DNA of 64,000 bases from Clostridia bacterium (GTDB lineage: Bacteria; Bacillota; Clostridia; Oscillospirales; CAG-272), in contig JAGASL010000006.1 of NCBI GenBank assembly GCA_017621755.1, forward strand, positions 50,480-114,479, in the 5' to 3' direction. Below, in pieces: positions 17,423 through 26,597 of this stretch. The position numbers and the translations under genes are program-made. Below the pieces are notes generated by a model. It had not been told where the DNA came from. It was given only the letters and a program-made list of their open reading frames with translations, and searched no databases. Each line of letters starts with the position of its first letter. The stretch's first letter is position 1.

Positions 17423-17448
17423 ATGCCCGCATTGTTTAGCGCAGGCAT
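17423..17448 (-). terminator. Possible weak terminator after the metG operon
   Basis: On the minus strand a 9-bp hairpin with two G-T pairs (ATGCCTGCG with TGCGGGCAT, loop 8) follows the radical SAM stop codon, but only a short T run comes after it. Confidence 0.4.
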
Positions 17449-17481
17449 CGTTTTAGAATATCAGACTTATTTCGAAGCAGA

Positions 17482-18090
17482 TCAATCCGCAATATATTCA
17501 CGCACCTTCAGCGGTACACCGGCCTCATCACAAAGGCGCTGACATTCGGCAAGCGCCTCGGGTGACAGGAACTGGCGAACAACCGAAAAAATGACCTGTG
17601 GCACATATTCCTTGACACGAGAAGCAAAGGAAAACATACCGTCAAAGGCGGCAAGGCCATATTTCGAGTGACAAATGGCATCATATTCCTCGGCAGACGG
17701 TGCATTCAGGCTGATAGACAACACGTCAAAGCAGCCAGCAAAGCGTGCGGCAACGTCTTCCCCGTAGATCAGCGAGGCATGGCCGTTTGTGTTTAAGCGG
17801 ATCTTAACAGCAGGGTACGCCCGGCGCACCTGCCCACAGACCCAAAGCATATCATCCAACCGGCAGGTAGGCTCCCCGTAGCCGCAGAAGATCAGCTCAC
17901 CGTATGCCGTAGGATCGGCCTGCTGAATAGCAGCCCACACCTCTTCTCGGCTCGGCTCACGCTCCAGCCAAAGGCTATCGCTACCGTATGCGCCGTCACC
18001 ATTCTTGCGAATGCAAAAATCGCAGCGATTGGTGCACTTATTCGTCATGTTTACGTACAGGCCGTTTTCTACAACGTAGGTGATCGTCAT
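17482..18090 (-). CDS. TatD-linked radical SAM protein
   Basis: A 202-residue radical SAM protein with CTNRCDFCIR (CxxxCxxC, residues about 18-26) and GYGEPTCRL (GGE-like SAM motif). Its start abuts the tatD stop, matching the TatD-associated radical SAM family described in Firmicutes, whose reaction is unknown. It is the last gene of metG-tatD-rSAM. No partner peptide or glycyl-radical gene is visible, so its target is not inferable. Confidence 0.88.
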   Translation of the reverse strand: MTITYVVENGLYVNMTNKCTNRCDFCIRKNGDGAYGSDSLWLEREPSREEVWAAIQQADPTAYGELIFCGYGEPTCRLDDMLWVCGQVRRAYPAVKIRLNTNGHASLIYGEDVAARFAGCFDVLSISLNAPSAEEYDAICHSKYGLAAFDGMFSFASRVKEYVPQVIFSVVRQFLSPEALAECQRLCDEAGVPLKVREYIAD

Positions 18091-18900
18091 TTATATTCCC
18101 TCCCAGAGGCGAAACAATCTTTTGGCGTTTTGAGAAGTGATGGCAACTGCCTCCTCATAGCTTACCCCCCAAAGCTCGGCCAGCTTTTCCGCCGTGTGGC
18201 GCACAAGGCCTGAATGGTTGAGATGGCCACGGAATGGGTGCGGTGCTAAATAGGGGCAATCGGTTTCTATCAAAACGCGGTCTTGTGGCAAGGATGCAGC
18301 AACTGCCGCAATTTTTGTGGCGTTTTTGAAGGTTATAGTGCCGGAAAAAGAAATGCAAAAGCCACGGCGGATCAGATCCTGTGCCATTTCCGCGCTGCCG
18401 CTGTAGCTATGAAACACGCCGAACACGCCGGGGTGACGGCAGATCGCATCAAAGCAATCGCCGTGCGCCTCTCGATCGTGAATGATGACCGGCATCTGAT
18501 ATTTCACAGCCAACGACAACTGGGCATCCAGGTATTCTGCCTGCATTTTTTTGTCGGTTTCCGGGTAATGGTAGTCAAGCCCTATCTCGCCAAGCGCTAC
18601 GATCTTATTCTCTCGTGGTGCCTGCAAAAGCAGCTCCAGCTTGCCAAGCTCTGCCCCCATATCCGGGTAACGCTGCGCATCAGATGGGTGAATACCCACA
18701 GCGGCATACATCAGCGGATAACGCTTTGCCTGCGCGATGGCGGCAAGCGACGTACCGATATCGGTACCCACGTTGACAATGCCGCCAAGCTCACAGGTAG
18801 CAAACAAGGAATCAAGCAGCGAATCGACACCGCTGGGACATTCCTCAGAGTGAAAGCGCGCATCAAAATAGTGCGCATGGGAATCAAACAGCAGCGCCAT
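18091..18900 (-). CDS. tatD: TatD family metal-dependent hydrolase
   Basis: A 269-residue TIM-barrel hydrolase. Metal ligands are seen in FDSHAHYFD (HxH), ALGEIGLDYHYPET, VIIHDREAHGD and IETDCPYLAP, in the order expected for TatD/YcfH. TatD proteins are DNA exonucleases with proposed roles in repair and DNA turnover; the metG-tatD linkage is widely conserved. The start codon overlaps the metG stop by one base (TAATG), so translation is coupled. Confidence 0.93.
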   Translation of the reverse strand: MALLFDSHAHYFDARFHSEECPSGVDSLLDSLFATCELGGIVNVGTDIGTSLAAIAQAKRYPLMYAAVGIHPSDAQRYPDMGAELGKLELLLQAPRENKIVALGEIGLDYHYPETDKKMQAEYLDAQLSLAVKYQMPVIIHDREAHGDCFDAICRHPGVFGVFHSYSGSAEMAQDLIRRGFCISFSGTITFKNATKIAAVAASLPQDRVLIETDCPYLAPHPFRGHLNHSGLVRHTAEKLAELWGVSYEEAVAITSQNAKRLFRLWEGI

Positions 18901-20855
18901 TAGCGAATACGGCTGCCAAGCGGCGTATCATCATCAAGGAAGGCAACGCGAATACGGTCGCCGCCGGAGGCCAAGATCATACCGTTACTCTCTACCCCGC
19001 ACAGCTTAGCTGGAGCCAGGTTGGCAACGATGATTACCTTTTTGCCGATTAGCTCCTCAGGTGCATAATCCTTGGCAATGCCGGAAACGATCTGGCGTTT
19101 TTCATAGCCAAGATCCACCTCCAGGCGGAGCAGCTTTTTGGATTTAGGCAGCTTTTCGCAGACTAAAATCTTGGCAGCACGCAAATCAACGCCAAAGAAA
19201 TCGTCAATTGTGATCTCTGCGGGGTGCTCGTCATCCTCGTCTTTGGCAACAGGCTCCTTCGGCTTAGCAGCCTCTTCAGCAGCCTTGCGCTCTGCTTCAC
19301 GGTCGACAAGGAACTTTGCCTCGTCAATACGGGCGAACAGCACGCAGCCCTCGCCAAGCTTCTCACCGCTCTTGAGCGCACCAAAGCCTTCGATGGTTGC
19401 ATAATCGGTCTTATCCGTTGCCAGGATAGCAAAGATCTTCTCTGCCGTAGCAGGGATAAACGGAGTCAGTAAAACAGCAGCAGAGCGGATCACCTCAAGC
19501 AGGTTATAAAGCACGGTGCCAAGGCGCTCGCGCTTGCTCTCATCCTTTGCCAGGGCCCAGGGCATAGTCTCATCAATATACTTATTGGCGCGGCGCAGCA
19601 TAGAGAAGATCTCATCCAGCGCATCGGCAATATGGTAATCCTCCATCAGGCGGCGGGATTCGGCCTTCGCCTTGAGAACGGCAGCCTTCAGCTCACCATC
19701 CGTTCCCTCCTCGGCACCGGGTGCCGGAATGATGCCCTCGAAATACTTCGTGGTCATAGCATGGGTACGGCTGACCAGGTTGCCAAGATTGTTGGCTAGG
19801 TCAGTATTATAGCGGTTGATCACGTTCTCATAGGTGATGCTACCGTCAGCCGCATACGGCATCTCGGACAGGGCGTAATAGCGAACGCCGTCTACCGAGA
19901 TCAGATCAGCCAGCTCATCGGCATACACCACGTTGCCGCGAGATTTCGACATCTTATCCACGCCCGAATTAAACCACGGGTGGCCAAACACCTTTTTCGG
20001 CAGCGGCAGCCCCAGCGCCATCAGGAAGATGGGCCAGTAGATGGTGTGGAAGCGAAGAATATCCTTACCTATGATATGCACGTCAGCCGGCCAGTTGTGG
20101 TTGAACAGCGCAGGCTGCTCGGCATTATCGGGGTCATAGCCGAGGGCGGTGATATAATTGGAAAGCGCATCTACCCATACGTAGATCACATGCTTTTCAT
20201 CAAACGGAACCGGGATGCCCCACTTAAACGAGGTGCGGGAAACGCACAGGTCCTGCAGGCCGGCCTTTAAGAAGTTGTTGACCATTTCCTTTTTGCGCAG
20301 CTCGGGCTCGATAAACTCTGGGTTCTCCTCAATGTGCTTGATCAGGCGGTCTACGTACTTGCTCATACGGAAGAAGTAGGCCTCCTCCTTTGCGCGCTGC
20401 ACCGGGCGACCGCAATCCGGGCACACGCCGTTGGTCACCTGCGTATCGGTAAAGAAGGACTCATCCGGCACGCAGTACCAGCCCTCGTACTCGCTCTTAT
20501 AGATATCGCCCTGATCGTAAAACTTCTTAAAGATGTGCTGCACGCTCTTGACGTGCTTTTCGTCGGTGGTGCGGATAAACTGATCGTAGCTGGCGTTCAT
20601 CAGATCCCAGATACGGCGCACCTCGCCGGAAACCTTATCCACGTATGCCTGCGGCGTAATGCCGGCATCCTTAGCGCAATCCTCGATCTTTTGACCGTGC
20701 TCATCGGTGCCGGTCAGGAAATACACGTCCTTGCCCATCTGGCGCTGAAAGCGCGCAACGGCATCCGACATGATGATCTCATAGGTATTACCAAAATGCG
20801 GCTTGCGCGAGCTGTAAGCAATCGCGGTGGTGATATAAAACTTTTCTTTTCCCAT
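18900..20855 (-). CDS. metG: Methionyl-tRNA synthetase
   Basis: A 651-residue class I synthetase. The HIGH motif appears as PHFGN (residues 19-23), the KMSKS loop as DKMSKSRGN, and one zinc-type CPDCGRP pair is present. The C-terminal domain (about residue 540 on, ITIDDFFGVDLRAAKIL) is the EMAP/Trbp111-like tRNA-binding dimerisation module. A linker rich in Lys, Glu and Ala precedes it. The leader from the promoter at 20906-20934 is only about 45 bases, too short for a T-box, so no T-box control is present at this gene. Confidence 0.96.
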   Translation of the reverse strand: MGKEKFYITTAIAYSSRKPHFGNTYEIIMSDAVARFQRQMGKDVYFLTGTDEHGQKIEDCAKDAGITPQAYVDKVSGEVRRIWDLMNASYDQFIRTTDEKHVKSVQHIFKKFYDQGDIYKSEYEGWYCVPDESFFTDTQVTNGVCPDCGRPVQRAKEEAYFFRMSKYVDRLIKHIEENPEFIEPELRKKEMVNNFLKAGLQDLCVSRTSFKWGIPVPFDEKHVIYVWVDALSNYITALGYDPDNAEQPALFNHNWPADVHIIGKDILRFHTIYWPIFLMALGLPLPKKVFGHPWFNSGVDKMSKSRGNVVYADELADLISVDGVRYYALSEMPYAADGSITYENVINRYNTDLANNLGNLVSRTHAMTTKYFEGIIPAPGAEEGTDGELKAAVLKAKAESRRLMEDYHIADALDEIFSMLRRANKYIDETMPWALAKDESKRERLGTVLYNLLEVIRSAAVLLTPFIPATAEKIFAILATDKTDYATIEGFGALKSGEKLGEGCVLFARIDEAKFLVDREAERKAAEEAAKPKEPVAKDEDDEHPAEITIDDFFGVDLRAAKILVCEKLPKSKKLLRLEVDLGYEKRQIVSGIAKDYAPEELIGKKVIIVANLAPAKLCGVESNGMILASGGDRIRVAFLDDDTPLGSRIR

Positions 20856-20905
20856 TGCTTTATCTCCTCTGCAGTCTTTCTGCGATTATACAATTCTATT
20901 TACAT

Positions 20906-20934
20906 ATTTTATCACATAACGCAAAAAAATTCAA
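20906..20934 (-). promoter_or_regulatory. Promoter of the metG operon
   Basis: Minus strand TTGAAT (20929-20934) and TAAAAT (20906-20911), spacer 17 bases. Confidence 0.7.
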
Positions 20935-20973
20935 TAGTTTTTCTCTTTTCCACACACCTTTTATGATTATATC

Positions 20974-21002
20974 TTGATTTTTTCGCGTTTTCATGATATA
21001 CT
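20974..21002 (+). promoter_or_regulatory. Promoter of the small Cys-rich protein
   Basis: TTGATT (20974-20979) and TATACT (20997-21002), spacer 17 bases, followed by AAGGGGG and ATG at 21027. Divergent from the metG promoter. Confidence 0.75.
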
Positions 21003-21026
21003 GAACAAAAAAGGGGGAACGACGCT

Positions 21027-21236
21027 ATGCGCTGTAAAAAGGAACTGCCTTACGATAAATGCTGCTTCTACTGTGAAAAGGGAGCAATTCAAGAGAATGG
21101 CGAAACGGTATACTGCCAAAAAAAGAAGCAAGAAGTACCCGCCGATCAGGTATGCCACGCGTTCTCCTATGACCTGCTTCGCCGCAAGCCGGAATTCCCT
21201 AAGCTGCCCGATGTAGAGCTGCCCACGTTAGATTAA
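21027..21236 (+). CDS. Small cysteine-rich protein, possible zinc ribbon
   Basis: A 69-residue protein with Cys at 3, 12, 13, 16, 30 and 43 (DKCCFYCEKG, VYCQKKK, QVCHAF) and an ending YDLLRRKPEFPKLP. The spacing CxxxC...C...C followed by a K/R-rich YD-LLRRKP tail resembles a widespread uncharacterised small protein family of clostridia; the cysteines suggest zinc or iron-sulfur binding. It has its own promoter, a strong RBS and a good terminator, so it is a real monocistronic gene. Function unknown. Confidence 0.82.
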   Translation: MRCKKELPYDKCCFYCEKGAIQENGETVYCQKKKQEVPADQVCHAFSYDLLRRKPEFPKLPDVELPTLD

Positions 21237-21251
21237 TTATTTATCTATACA

Positions 21252-21283
21252 AAAGAAGCCGATGCATGCGCATCGGCTTCTTT
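21252..21283. terminator. Bidirectional terminator between the Cys-rich protein and PEPCK
   Basis: A 14-bp perfect stem (AAAGAAGCCGATGC with its complement) and 4-base loop, with A and T ends suited to both directions. Confidence 0.85.
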
Positions 21284-21297
21284 CTATCTAGCAATAA

Positions 21298-23076
21298 TTA
21301 GCCCAGATTTGCCTTCAGGGTGGCCAGCTGGTTCTTCAGCTCTGCGGGAAGCTTGTCGCCAAACTTCTTGTAGTGCTCCTCAATCTCAGCGGCTTCCTTC
21401 TTCCAGGTCTCGGCATCTACCGTCAGGATGGACTTCAGGGTCTCCATATCCATATCCAGGTCGGTCAGGTCGATATCCTCAGGCTTCGGAACGAAACCAA
21501 TGGCGGTCTCGGTAGCATCAGCCTTGCCCTCGCAGCGATCAATGATCCAGTTCAGGACACGCATATTGTCGCCGAAGCCGGGCCACAGGAAGTTACCCTC
21601 ATCATCGGTACGGAACCAGTTAACGTTGAAGATCTTCGGTGCCTTGTCGCCCAGCTTTTTGCCCATATCGAGCCAGTGCTGGAAGTAGTCACCCATATGA
21701 TAGCCGCAGAACGGCAGCATAGCCATCGGGTCGCGGCGTACAACGCCAACCGCACCGGCAGCGGCAGCGGTGGTCTCAGATGCCATAGCGGAGCCGATGA
21801 ACACACCGTTTTCCCAGTTCTTGGACTGGTAAACCAGAGGCGTGCACTTTGCACGGCGGCCACCAAAGATGATGGCAGAGATCGGCACACCCGCACCCTT
21901 ATCAAACTCCTCGGAAATGCAAGGGCAGTTCTCTGCCGGTGCGGTAAAGCGAGAGTTCGGGTGAGCGGCGTAGGTGCTCTTATCAGCCTTTACGAACATA
22001 GAGGGGTTCCAGGGGTTACCCTTCCACTCCAGCGCGTTTTCAGGCGGATTCTTATCCAGGCCTTCCCACCAAACGGTGTTGGTGTCAAGGTTGAGAGCAA
22101 CGTTGGTGAAGATGGTATTCTTCTTGGTGGATTCCAGCGCGTTGAAGTTCGACTTCTCGTTGGTACCGGGGGCAACGCCAAAGAAGCCGTTTTCGGGGTT
22201 GATGGCGTAGAGACGGCCATCAGCACCGATGCGCATCCAGGCAATATCGTCACCAACGGTCCACACCTTGTAGCCCTTTTCCTTGAGGTACTTAGGCGGA
22301 ATGAGCATGGCCAGGTTGGTCTTACCGCAGGCGGAGGGGAATGCAGCAGCAATGTACTTAACCTCGCCCTTCGGATTTTCAAGACCCAGGATCAGCATAT
22401 GCTCTGCCATCCAGCCTTCCTTCCAGCCCTGGTAGGAGGCGATACGAAGAGCAAAGCACTTCTTACCAAGCAGCACGTTGCCACCGTAACCGGAGTTAAC
22501 GGAAATGATGGTATTATCCTCCGGGAACTGGCAGATATAGCGCTTTTCGGGATCAATATCACAACGGGAATGGAAGGCACGAACCCAGTCATTGGAATCA
22601 CCCAGGGTGTCCAGCACCTTGGTGCCTACGCGCGTCATAATGATCATGTTCAGCACAACGTAAACCGAATCGGTAATTTCAATACCGATCTTGGCAAGAG
22701 GAGAGCCGATCGGGCCCATCGAGAACGGAATGATATACATCGTCTTGCCCATATAAGAGCCACGAGCGATATCATACAGCTTCTTGTACATTTCGGCCGG
22801 CGCACACCAGTTGTTGGTGGGGCCTGCATCCTCCTGCTTGGTGGTGCAGATAAAGGTTCTGTCCTCTACACGAGCAACGTCGTTGGGGTTGGTTCTGTGC
22901 AGATAGCAGCCGGGCAGCATTTCCTCGTTCAGCTTATGCAGCTCGCCGGTCTTAACAGCCAGCTCGCGAAGCTCGTTCAACTGCTGCTCGCTACCGTCGA
23001 TCCACATAACATTGTCAGGCTTTACGAGATTCTTCATCTCCTCAACCCAGGCCAATACTTGCTTGTTGTTGGTCAT
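21298..23076 (-). CDS. pckG: Phosphoenolpyruvate carboxykinase (GTP)
   Basis: A 592-residue GTP-dependent PEPCK converting oxaloacetate and GTP to PEP, CO2 and GDP (or the reverse). The P-loop AAFPSACGKTN (residues 244-254) and PFSMGPIGSP, TDSVYVVLNM and GGRRAKCTPL segments belong to the GTP class, not the ATP class common in Bacillota. The first residues and the length fit the family. Monocistronic from the promoter at 23156-23184. In anaerobes it often works in the carboxylating direction toward succinate or fumarate; direction here is inference. Confidence 0.96.
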   Translation of the reverse strand: MTNNKQVLAWVEEMKNLVKPDNVMWIDGSEQQLNELRELAVKTGELHKLNEEMLPGCYLHRTNPNDVARVEDRTFICTTKQEDAGPTNNWCAPAEMYKKLYDIARGSYMGKTMYIIPFSMGPIGSPLAKIGIEITDSVYVVLNMIIMTRVGTKVLDTLGDSNDWVRAFHSRCDIDPEKRYICQFPEDNTIISVNSGYGGNVLLGKKCFALRIASYQGWKEGWMAEHMLILGLENPKGEVKYIAAAFPSACGKTNLAMLIPPKYLKEKGYKVWTVGDDIAWMRIGADGRLYAINPENGFFGVAPGTNEKSNFNALESTKKNTIFTNVALNLDTNTVWWEGLDKNPPENALEWKGNPWNPSMFVKADKSTYAAHPNSRFTAPAENCPCISEEFDKGAGVPISAIIFGGRRAKCTPLVYQSKNWENGVFIGSAMASETTAAAAGAVGVVRRDPMAMLPFCGYHMGDYFQHWLDMGKKLGDKAPKIFNVNWFRTDDEGNFLWPGFGDNMRVLNWIIDRCEGKADATETAIGFVPKPEDIDLTDLDMDMETLKSILTVDAETWKKEAAEIEEHYKKFGDKLPAELKNQLATLKANLG

Positions 23077-23155
23077 TTTTGCGTTCTCCTCTATACATAA
23101 TTATTTTTTACAGAAATGTGGAATGTGAAAAATGCCAAACTTTTCACGATTTCTA

Positions 23156-23184
23156 TTATAGCATGCTTTTGTCAAATTTGCAAT
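23156..23184 (-). promoter_or_regulatory. Promoter of GTP-PEPCK
   Basis: Minus strand TTGCAA (23179-23184) and TATAAT (23156-23161), spacer 17 bases. A TTGACA lying only 9 bases from the -10 is not the -35 box. The leader is about 80 bases. Confidence 0.75.
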
Positions 23185-23254
23185 ACGAAAAACAAAAAAT
23201 TGCATTTTTTCACAATTTTTTCACACGTCATCCACAGGTGCGCCCTACAAGACC

Positions 23255-23283
23255 TTGACAGCGCACGGAATATTCCTTATAAT
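23255..23283 (+). promoter_or_regulatory. Promoter of the FtsX-type ABC pair
   Basis: Perfect TTGACA (23255-23260) and TATAAT (23278-23283), spacer 17 bases. Confidence 0.85.
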
Positions 23284-23318
23284 AATACTATGCACACATT
23301 TGAAAGGAGATAGCCACC

Positions 23319-25628
23319 TTGCTTGAAAGAATCTCCACCCATCTACAGGAAAACATAAAAAATGCCTGGCGCACGATAAAGGGCGGATGGCGTCAATTTC
23401 TTCCCTTTCTGATCGCGCTGTTTTTTATTCAACTGATGCTATTCGCCGTTACGCTCGGCTTTGACAGCAATTTCAAGGTTGAAAAGGCAACGATCGAGCA
23501 GGAATACAACTATCACCTCGCCATCAAGGGGCTGAGCCAGGGTCAAGCGCTTACCTTAAAAAACGACCCGCGAACGGTATTTTCTAATGACTACGTGTAC
23601 CAGGTCGTTAGCATTTCCGAGCATTACGCCGAGGGGATCGACAGCGTATACGACGTATACATCCGCTTTGTAACCGGCAACAAAAACTTTGGCATATACG
23701 GTCTGTTCCGCAAGGATACCGTGCAGGCCTGCTACAGCACCTTTGCCTACACCTACCATGACGTGTACGCGCCGGATGGCGGTACTGCCACGCTATACTT
23801 TTCCCCGCTTTATCAGTTAGAATCCCTTTGGTGGCAGAATTACGGCATTATGGCCGCTGTTTTATGCATTCTTAGCCTGCTTTGCGCAACGGTGCTTGGG
23901 CGTGTATACCGCATACGCCTCAACCATGACCGCTTTACCTACGGTATCTACGTTACCTTCGGCGCAAATGGCCGGCGGCTGCGCACGACCGCCTTTTGGG
24001 AAATGCTGCTTTGTGCCTGGTTAGCCCTTGTTCCATCTTATATCTCGGCCTATTTTTTGTGCCAGCACCTATATCATGCATCGGGGCTGGCTTTTACCCC
24101 CGGGCTAAAGACACAGCTATGGGTCCCCCTTCTGGTTTTACCCATTCTCTATTTAGCCATTCGCCTGCCCATGAAGCTGCTGGCACAGAAGGAACCGCTT
24201 TTGCTGATCAGCGCGATGGACAACTCGCATTACGTCAAGCGCCCGTATCGCTCTGCCGTGATGCATCTTCACCGTTTCCCACGCTTCTATGAGTTGCTCA
24301 GCACGCTACGCTATCATCGCTACTATCTAAAGCTGGCTGTCAGCTCGGCCATTTTGTGTGCTATGTTCGTCAGCGGTGTTTATCTTTCACAGCTCTATCA
24401 GATAAACCGCGACATTCGTATTGAAAACGACTCGGCCTTTCACGTGACCATCCATGACCCCACGTATGAGCCGCAGGATTTTCAAAAAAATCTATCCGAG
24501 ATCGCGCACGTTACCGCCGTATACAAGGATCGCCCTACCTTTGATTTAGAGGCGAACGGCATGTTCCTCTCTGTAAGCAAATCCGATCTTCTTCCCTTTT
24601 CCGGCGTGATGAACCACCCGCTTGACCGAGCAGCGGCCGTATTCAACACGGTGCAGCTGATCGGCGCGCAGGACGAGGATCTTATCCGGCAGCTTGAGAG
24701 CACCTACGAGATCGAGGGGGATCTTTCCGCCGTCCTGCGTGATGAAAATACGATCGCCATCGGCTCTTCGATAAACAACCGCACCGTATTTGACCTGCAG
24801 GTGGGCGACAAAATCACACTGGCTACGCCACTACTGATCCCCGAGGGGGCCGAGATCAATCCGGTGCTGAGCGGCAACGCGCTGCTTGAGGATCAGATCC
24901 TGCAGGCAGTTTACGAATACAAGACCTACACCGTTGGCGCTGTGATCACCAATTACCCAAGCGCCATTTCCGGCACACCGCTGATCGCCGGCGCGCCGCT
25001 TTATGAAAGCATAACCGGAAAAAGCGCCGTGCGCCGTAGCCTGAACATCGCCATTGACTCCAACATTTCGCCCGCGCAATACATCCGCTTAGAAAATGAG
25101 GTGCGTGCCTTGGCATCCACCGGCTGGAAGATCAGCATCGAAAGCCGGGAGACCTATTTCCAAAACCGCATGGAACGGCAATTCAATTATGAGCAGCTGG
25201 CGCTGCTGGTCTCCTCTACGCTGCTGATCTTTATTCCACTTGTTTGGTTTTTCTCGCAGCTCTTCTTTTACCGCAAGCGCGCGGTCGAATTCAATATTCT
25301 GCGTGTGCTTTCATCCCCCATGCAGGCTATCCGCCGCCTGCACCTACAAAGCACGCTGCTAGTCTTGCCGATCGCGGCTTTCTCGCTCTTGATCGCAGGG
25401 CTGTGTGTGCTTGCCGTTTACGTGCTGGTACAATACGTGCTGCCAAGCGCCTTGCGCATCTCTGGTGCCGTGGTGCTGCCGCTCACGGCATCGCCCCTGC
25501 CCTTTATCATTTGCTTTGTCCTCACTCTGCTATGCAGCGTTAGCTCCTCGCTGATCCCCTATTGGATCTATAAAAAGCGACAAACGCAGGATCCTATGGA
25601 ATTTTTCAATTCGGAGGATGGTATTTAA
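23319..25628 (+). CDS. FtsX-type ABC transporter permease
   Basis: A 769-residue membrane protein starting at TTG after AAAGGAGA. It has one transmembrane segment at 27-47, an extracellular domain to about 175, then three segments to about 290, a segment near 345, a second large extracellular domain (about 365-620), and a final set of three segments near the C terminus (residues about 630-760). This doubled FtsX layout is like MacB/LolCE-type or antimicrobial-peptide exporters. The ATPase gene follows directly. Cargo is unknown: candidates are lipids, peptides or cell-envelope stress signals. No sensor kinase pair lies next to it. Confidence 0.85.
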   Translation: MLERISTHLQENIKNAWRTIKGGWRQFLPFLIALFFIQLMLFAVTLGFDSNFKVEKATIEQEYNYHLAIKGLSQGQALTLKNDPRTVFSNDYVYQVVSISEHYAEGIDSVYDVYIRFVTGNKNFGIYGLFRKDTVQACYSTFAYTYHDVYAPDGGTATLYFSPLYQLESLWWQNYGIMAAVLCILSLLCATVLGRVYRIRLNHDRFTYGIYVTFGANGRRLRTTAFWEMLLCAWLALVPSYISAYFLCQHLYHASGLAFTPGLKTQLWVPLLVLPILYLAIRLPMKLLAQKEPLLLISAMDNSHYVKRPYRSAVMHLHRFPRFYELLSTLRYHRYYLKLAVSSAILCAMFVSGVYLSQLYQINRDIRIENDSAFHVTIHDPTYEPQDFQKNLSEIAHVTAVYKDRPTFDLEANGMFLSVSKSDLLPFSGVMNHPLDRAAAVFNTVQLIGAQDEDLIRQLESTYEIEGDLSAVLRDENTIAIGSSINNRTVFDLQVGDKITLATPLLIPEGAEINPVLSGNALLEDQILQAVYEYKTYTVGAVITNYPSAISGTPLIAGAPLYESITGKSAVRRSLNIAIDSNISPAQYIRLENEVRALASTGWKISIESRETYFQNRMERQFNYEQLALLVSSTLLIFIPLVWFFSQLFFYRKRAVEFNILRVLSSPMQAIRRLHLQSTLLVLPIAAFSLLIAGLCVLAVYVLVQYVLPSALRISGAVVLPLTASPLPFIICFVLTLLCSVSSSLIPYWIYKKRQTQDPMEFFNSEDGI

Positions 25629-25629
25629 T

Positions 25630-26322
25630 ATGGCCATTTTGGAAGTTACCGATCTGATCAAGCTATTCCGCCAATCGGATGAAACGATCACCGCCGTCAA
25701 TCGCGCTACCTTCTCGGTAGAGGATGGCGAATTTGTAGCCATCATCGGCCCATCCGGATCCGGAAAATCCACCCTGCTGCATCTGTGCGCAGGGTTAACG
25801 CGCCCCAACTCAGGCAGCATTTGCATTCGCTCGCAGGACATTACCAAGATGAAGCCAGAAAAGCTGGCCCAGTTCCGCGGGCAGTACATCGGCATTGTTT
25901 ACCAGCGCCACAATCTGATCCCCCACCTAACAGCGCTGGAAAACATTCTTATTCCGCCCATGATGTGCGGAAAGCCGGCGTTTTCTTATGAAGAAACGCT
26001 AAAAAAGATTGTCAATTCGCTGGGCATCAAGGATCGCCTGAGCCACCTGCCAAACGAGCTTTCCGGCGGCCAGCAGCAGCGTGTTTCTATTGCCCGTGCG
26101 CTGATCAACCGCCCGCAGGTCCTGTTTGCTGACGAGCCGACCGGCAATCTGGACCGTGCCAACGCCGAGGAGGTACTTTCCATGCTCTTGCGCGCGCAAA
26201 AGGAATTCGGCCAGACGCTGGTCATGGTCACCCATGATATGACGATCGCCCGCCGCGCCGACCGCGTGCTGAAAATGGATGACGGATTTCTTTCCCGCAT
26301 GCTGCCGGAGGAACTGCAATAA
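25630..26322 (+). CDS. ABC transporter ATP-binding protein (MacB/LolD type)
   Basis: A 230-residue ATPase partner of the preceding permease. Walker A is IGPSGSGKST, the Q loop is GIVYQRHNLIPHLTALENI, the signature is LSGGQQQRVSIARAL, and Walker B is VLFADEPTGNLD, typical of the LolD/MacB subfamily. The start at 25630 follows the permease stop by one base with GGAGG 12 bases upstream; a Met at 25618 is closer than usual to that RBS. Ends at a strong terminator. Confidence 0.92.
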   Translation: MAILEVTDLIKLFRQSDETITAVNRATFSVEDGEFVAIIGPSGSGKSTLLHLCAGLTRPNSGSICIRSQDITKMKPEKLAQFRGQYIGIVYQRHNLIPHLTALENILIPPMMCGKPAFSYEETLKKIVNSLGIKDRLSHLPNELSGGQQQRVSIARALINRPQVLFADEPTGNLDRANAEEVLSMLLRAQKEFGQTLVMVTHDMTIARRADRVLKMDDGFLSRMLPEELQ

Positions 26323-26328
26323 TACGCC

Positions 26329-26364
26329 AAACAGCCAAGCAGGCATATGCTTGGCTGTTTTTTG
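26329..26364 (+). terminator. Terminator of the ABC transporter pair
   Basis: Stem AAACAGCCAAGCA with TGCTTGGCTGTTT (13 bp, loop 6), followed by TTTTGG. Confidence 0.9.
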
Positions 26365-26499
26365 GTTGCCGACATATTTCGTGCTTATTTGCAAAACCTA
26401 CTTGTTTTTTCCTCATTTTACCACTAAAACGCCATGTTTTTGGTAAATATTAACAAATATTCGCATGTGATTTTGTGCAACATTTTTCGGCCTCTCCTA

Positions 26500-26528
26500 T
26501 TGCTTTTCATGGAAATATATGGTAAAAT
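26500..26528 (+). promoter_or_regulatory. Promoter of the Spo0A-like regulator
   Basis: TTGCTT (26500-26505) and TAAAAT (26523-26528), spacer 17 bases. The AT-rich 230-base gap 26365-26597 holds A/T runs such as AATATT and ACCAAATATT but no clear 0A box; I see no gene in it. Confidence 0.6.
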
Positions 26529-26597
26529 TACAACGTAATCCAAAATTTTCCAATTCATTCTTAAATTACCAAATATTTTCATATGGAGTGTAAAACA

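Noticed and set aside
20856..20905. T-box riboswitch upstream of metG
   Set aside because: The leader is only about 45 bases and has no T-box or specifier hairpin.
21373..23100. A 575-residue open frame on the plus strand antisense to PEPCK
   Set aside because: It is the shadow of the highly biased PEPCK codons; no RBS, no family, low-complexity composition.
23162..23184. TTGACA nine bases from the PEPCK -10 box as a -35 box
   Set aside because: The spacing is too short; TTGCAA at 17 bases fits.
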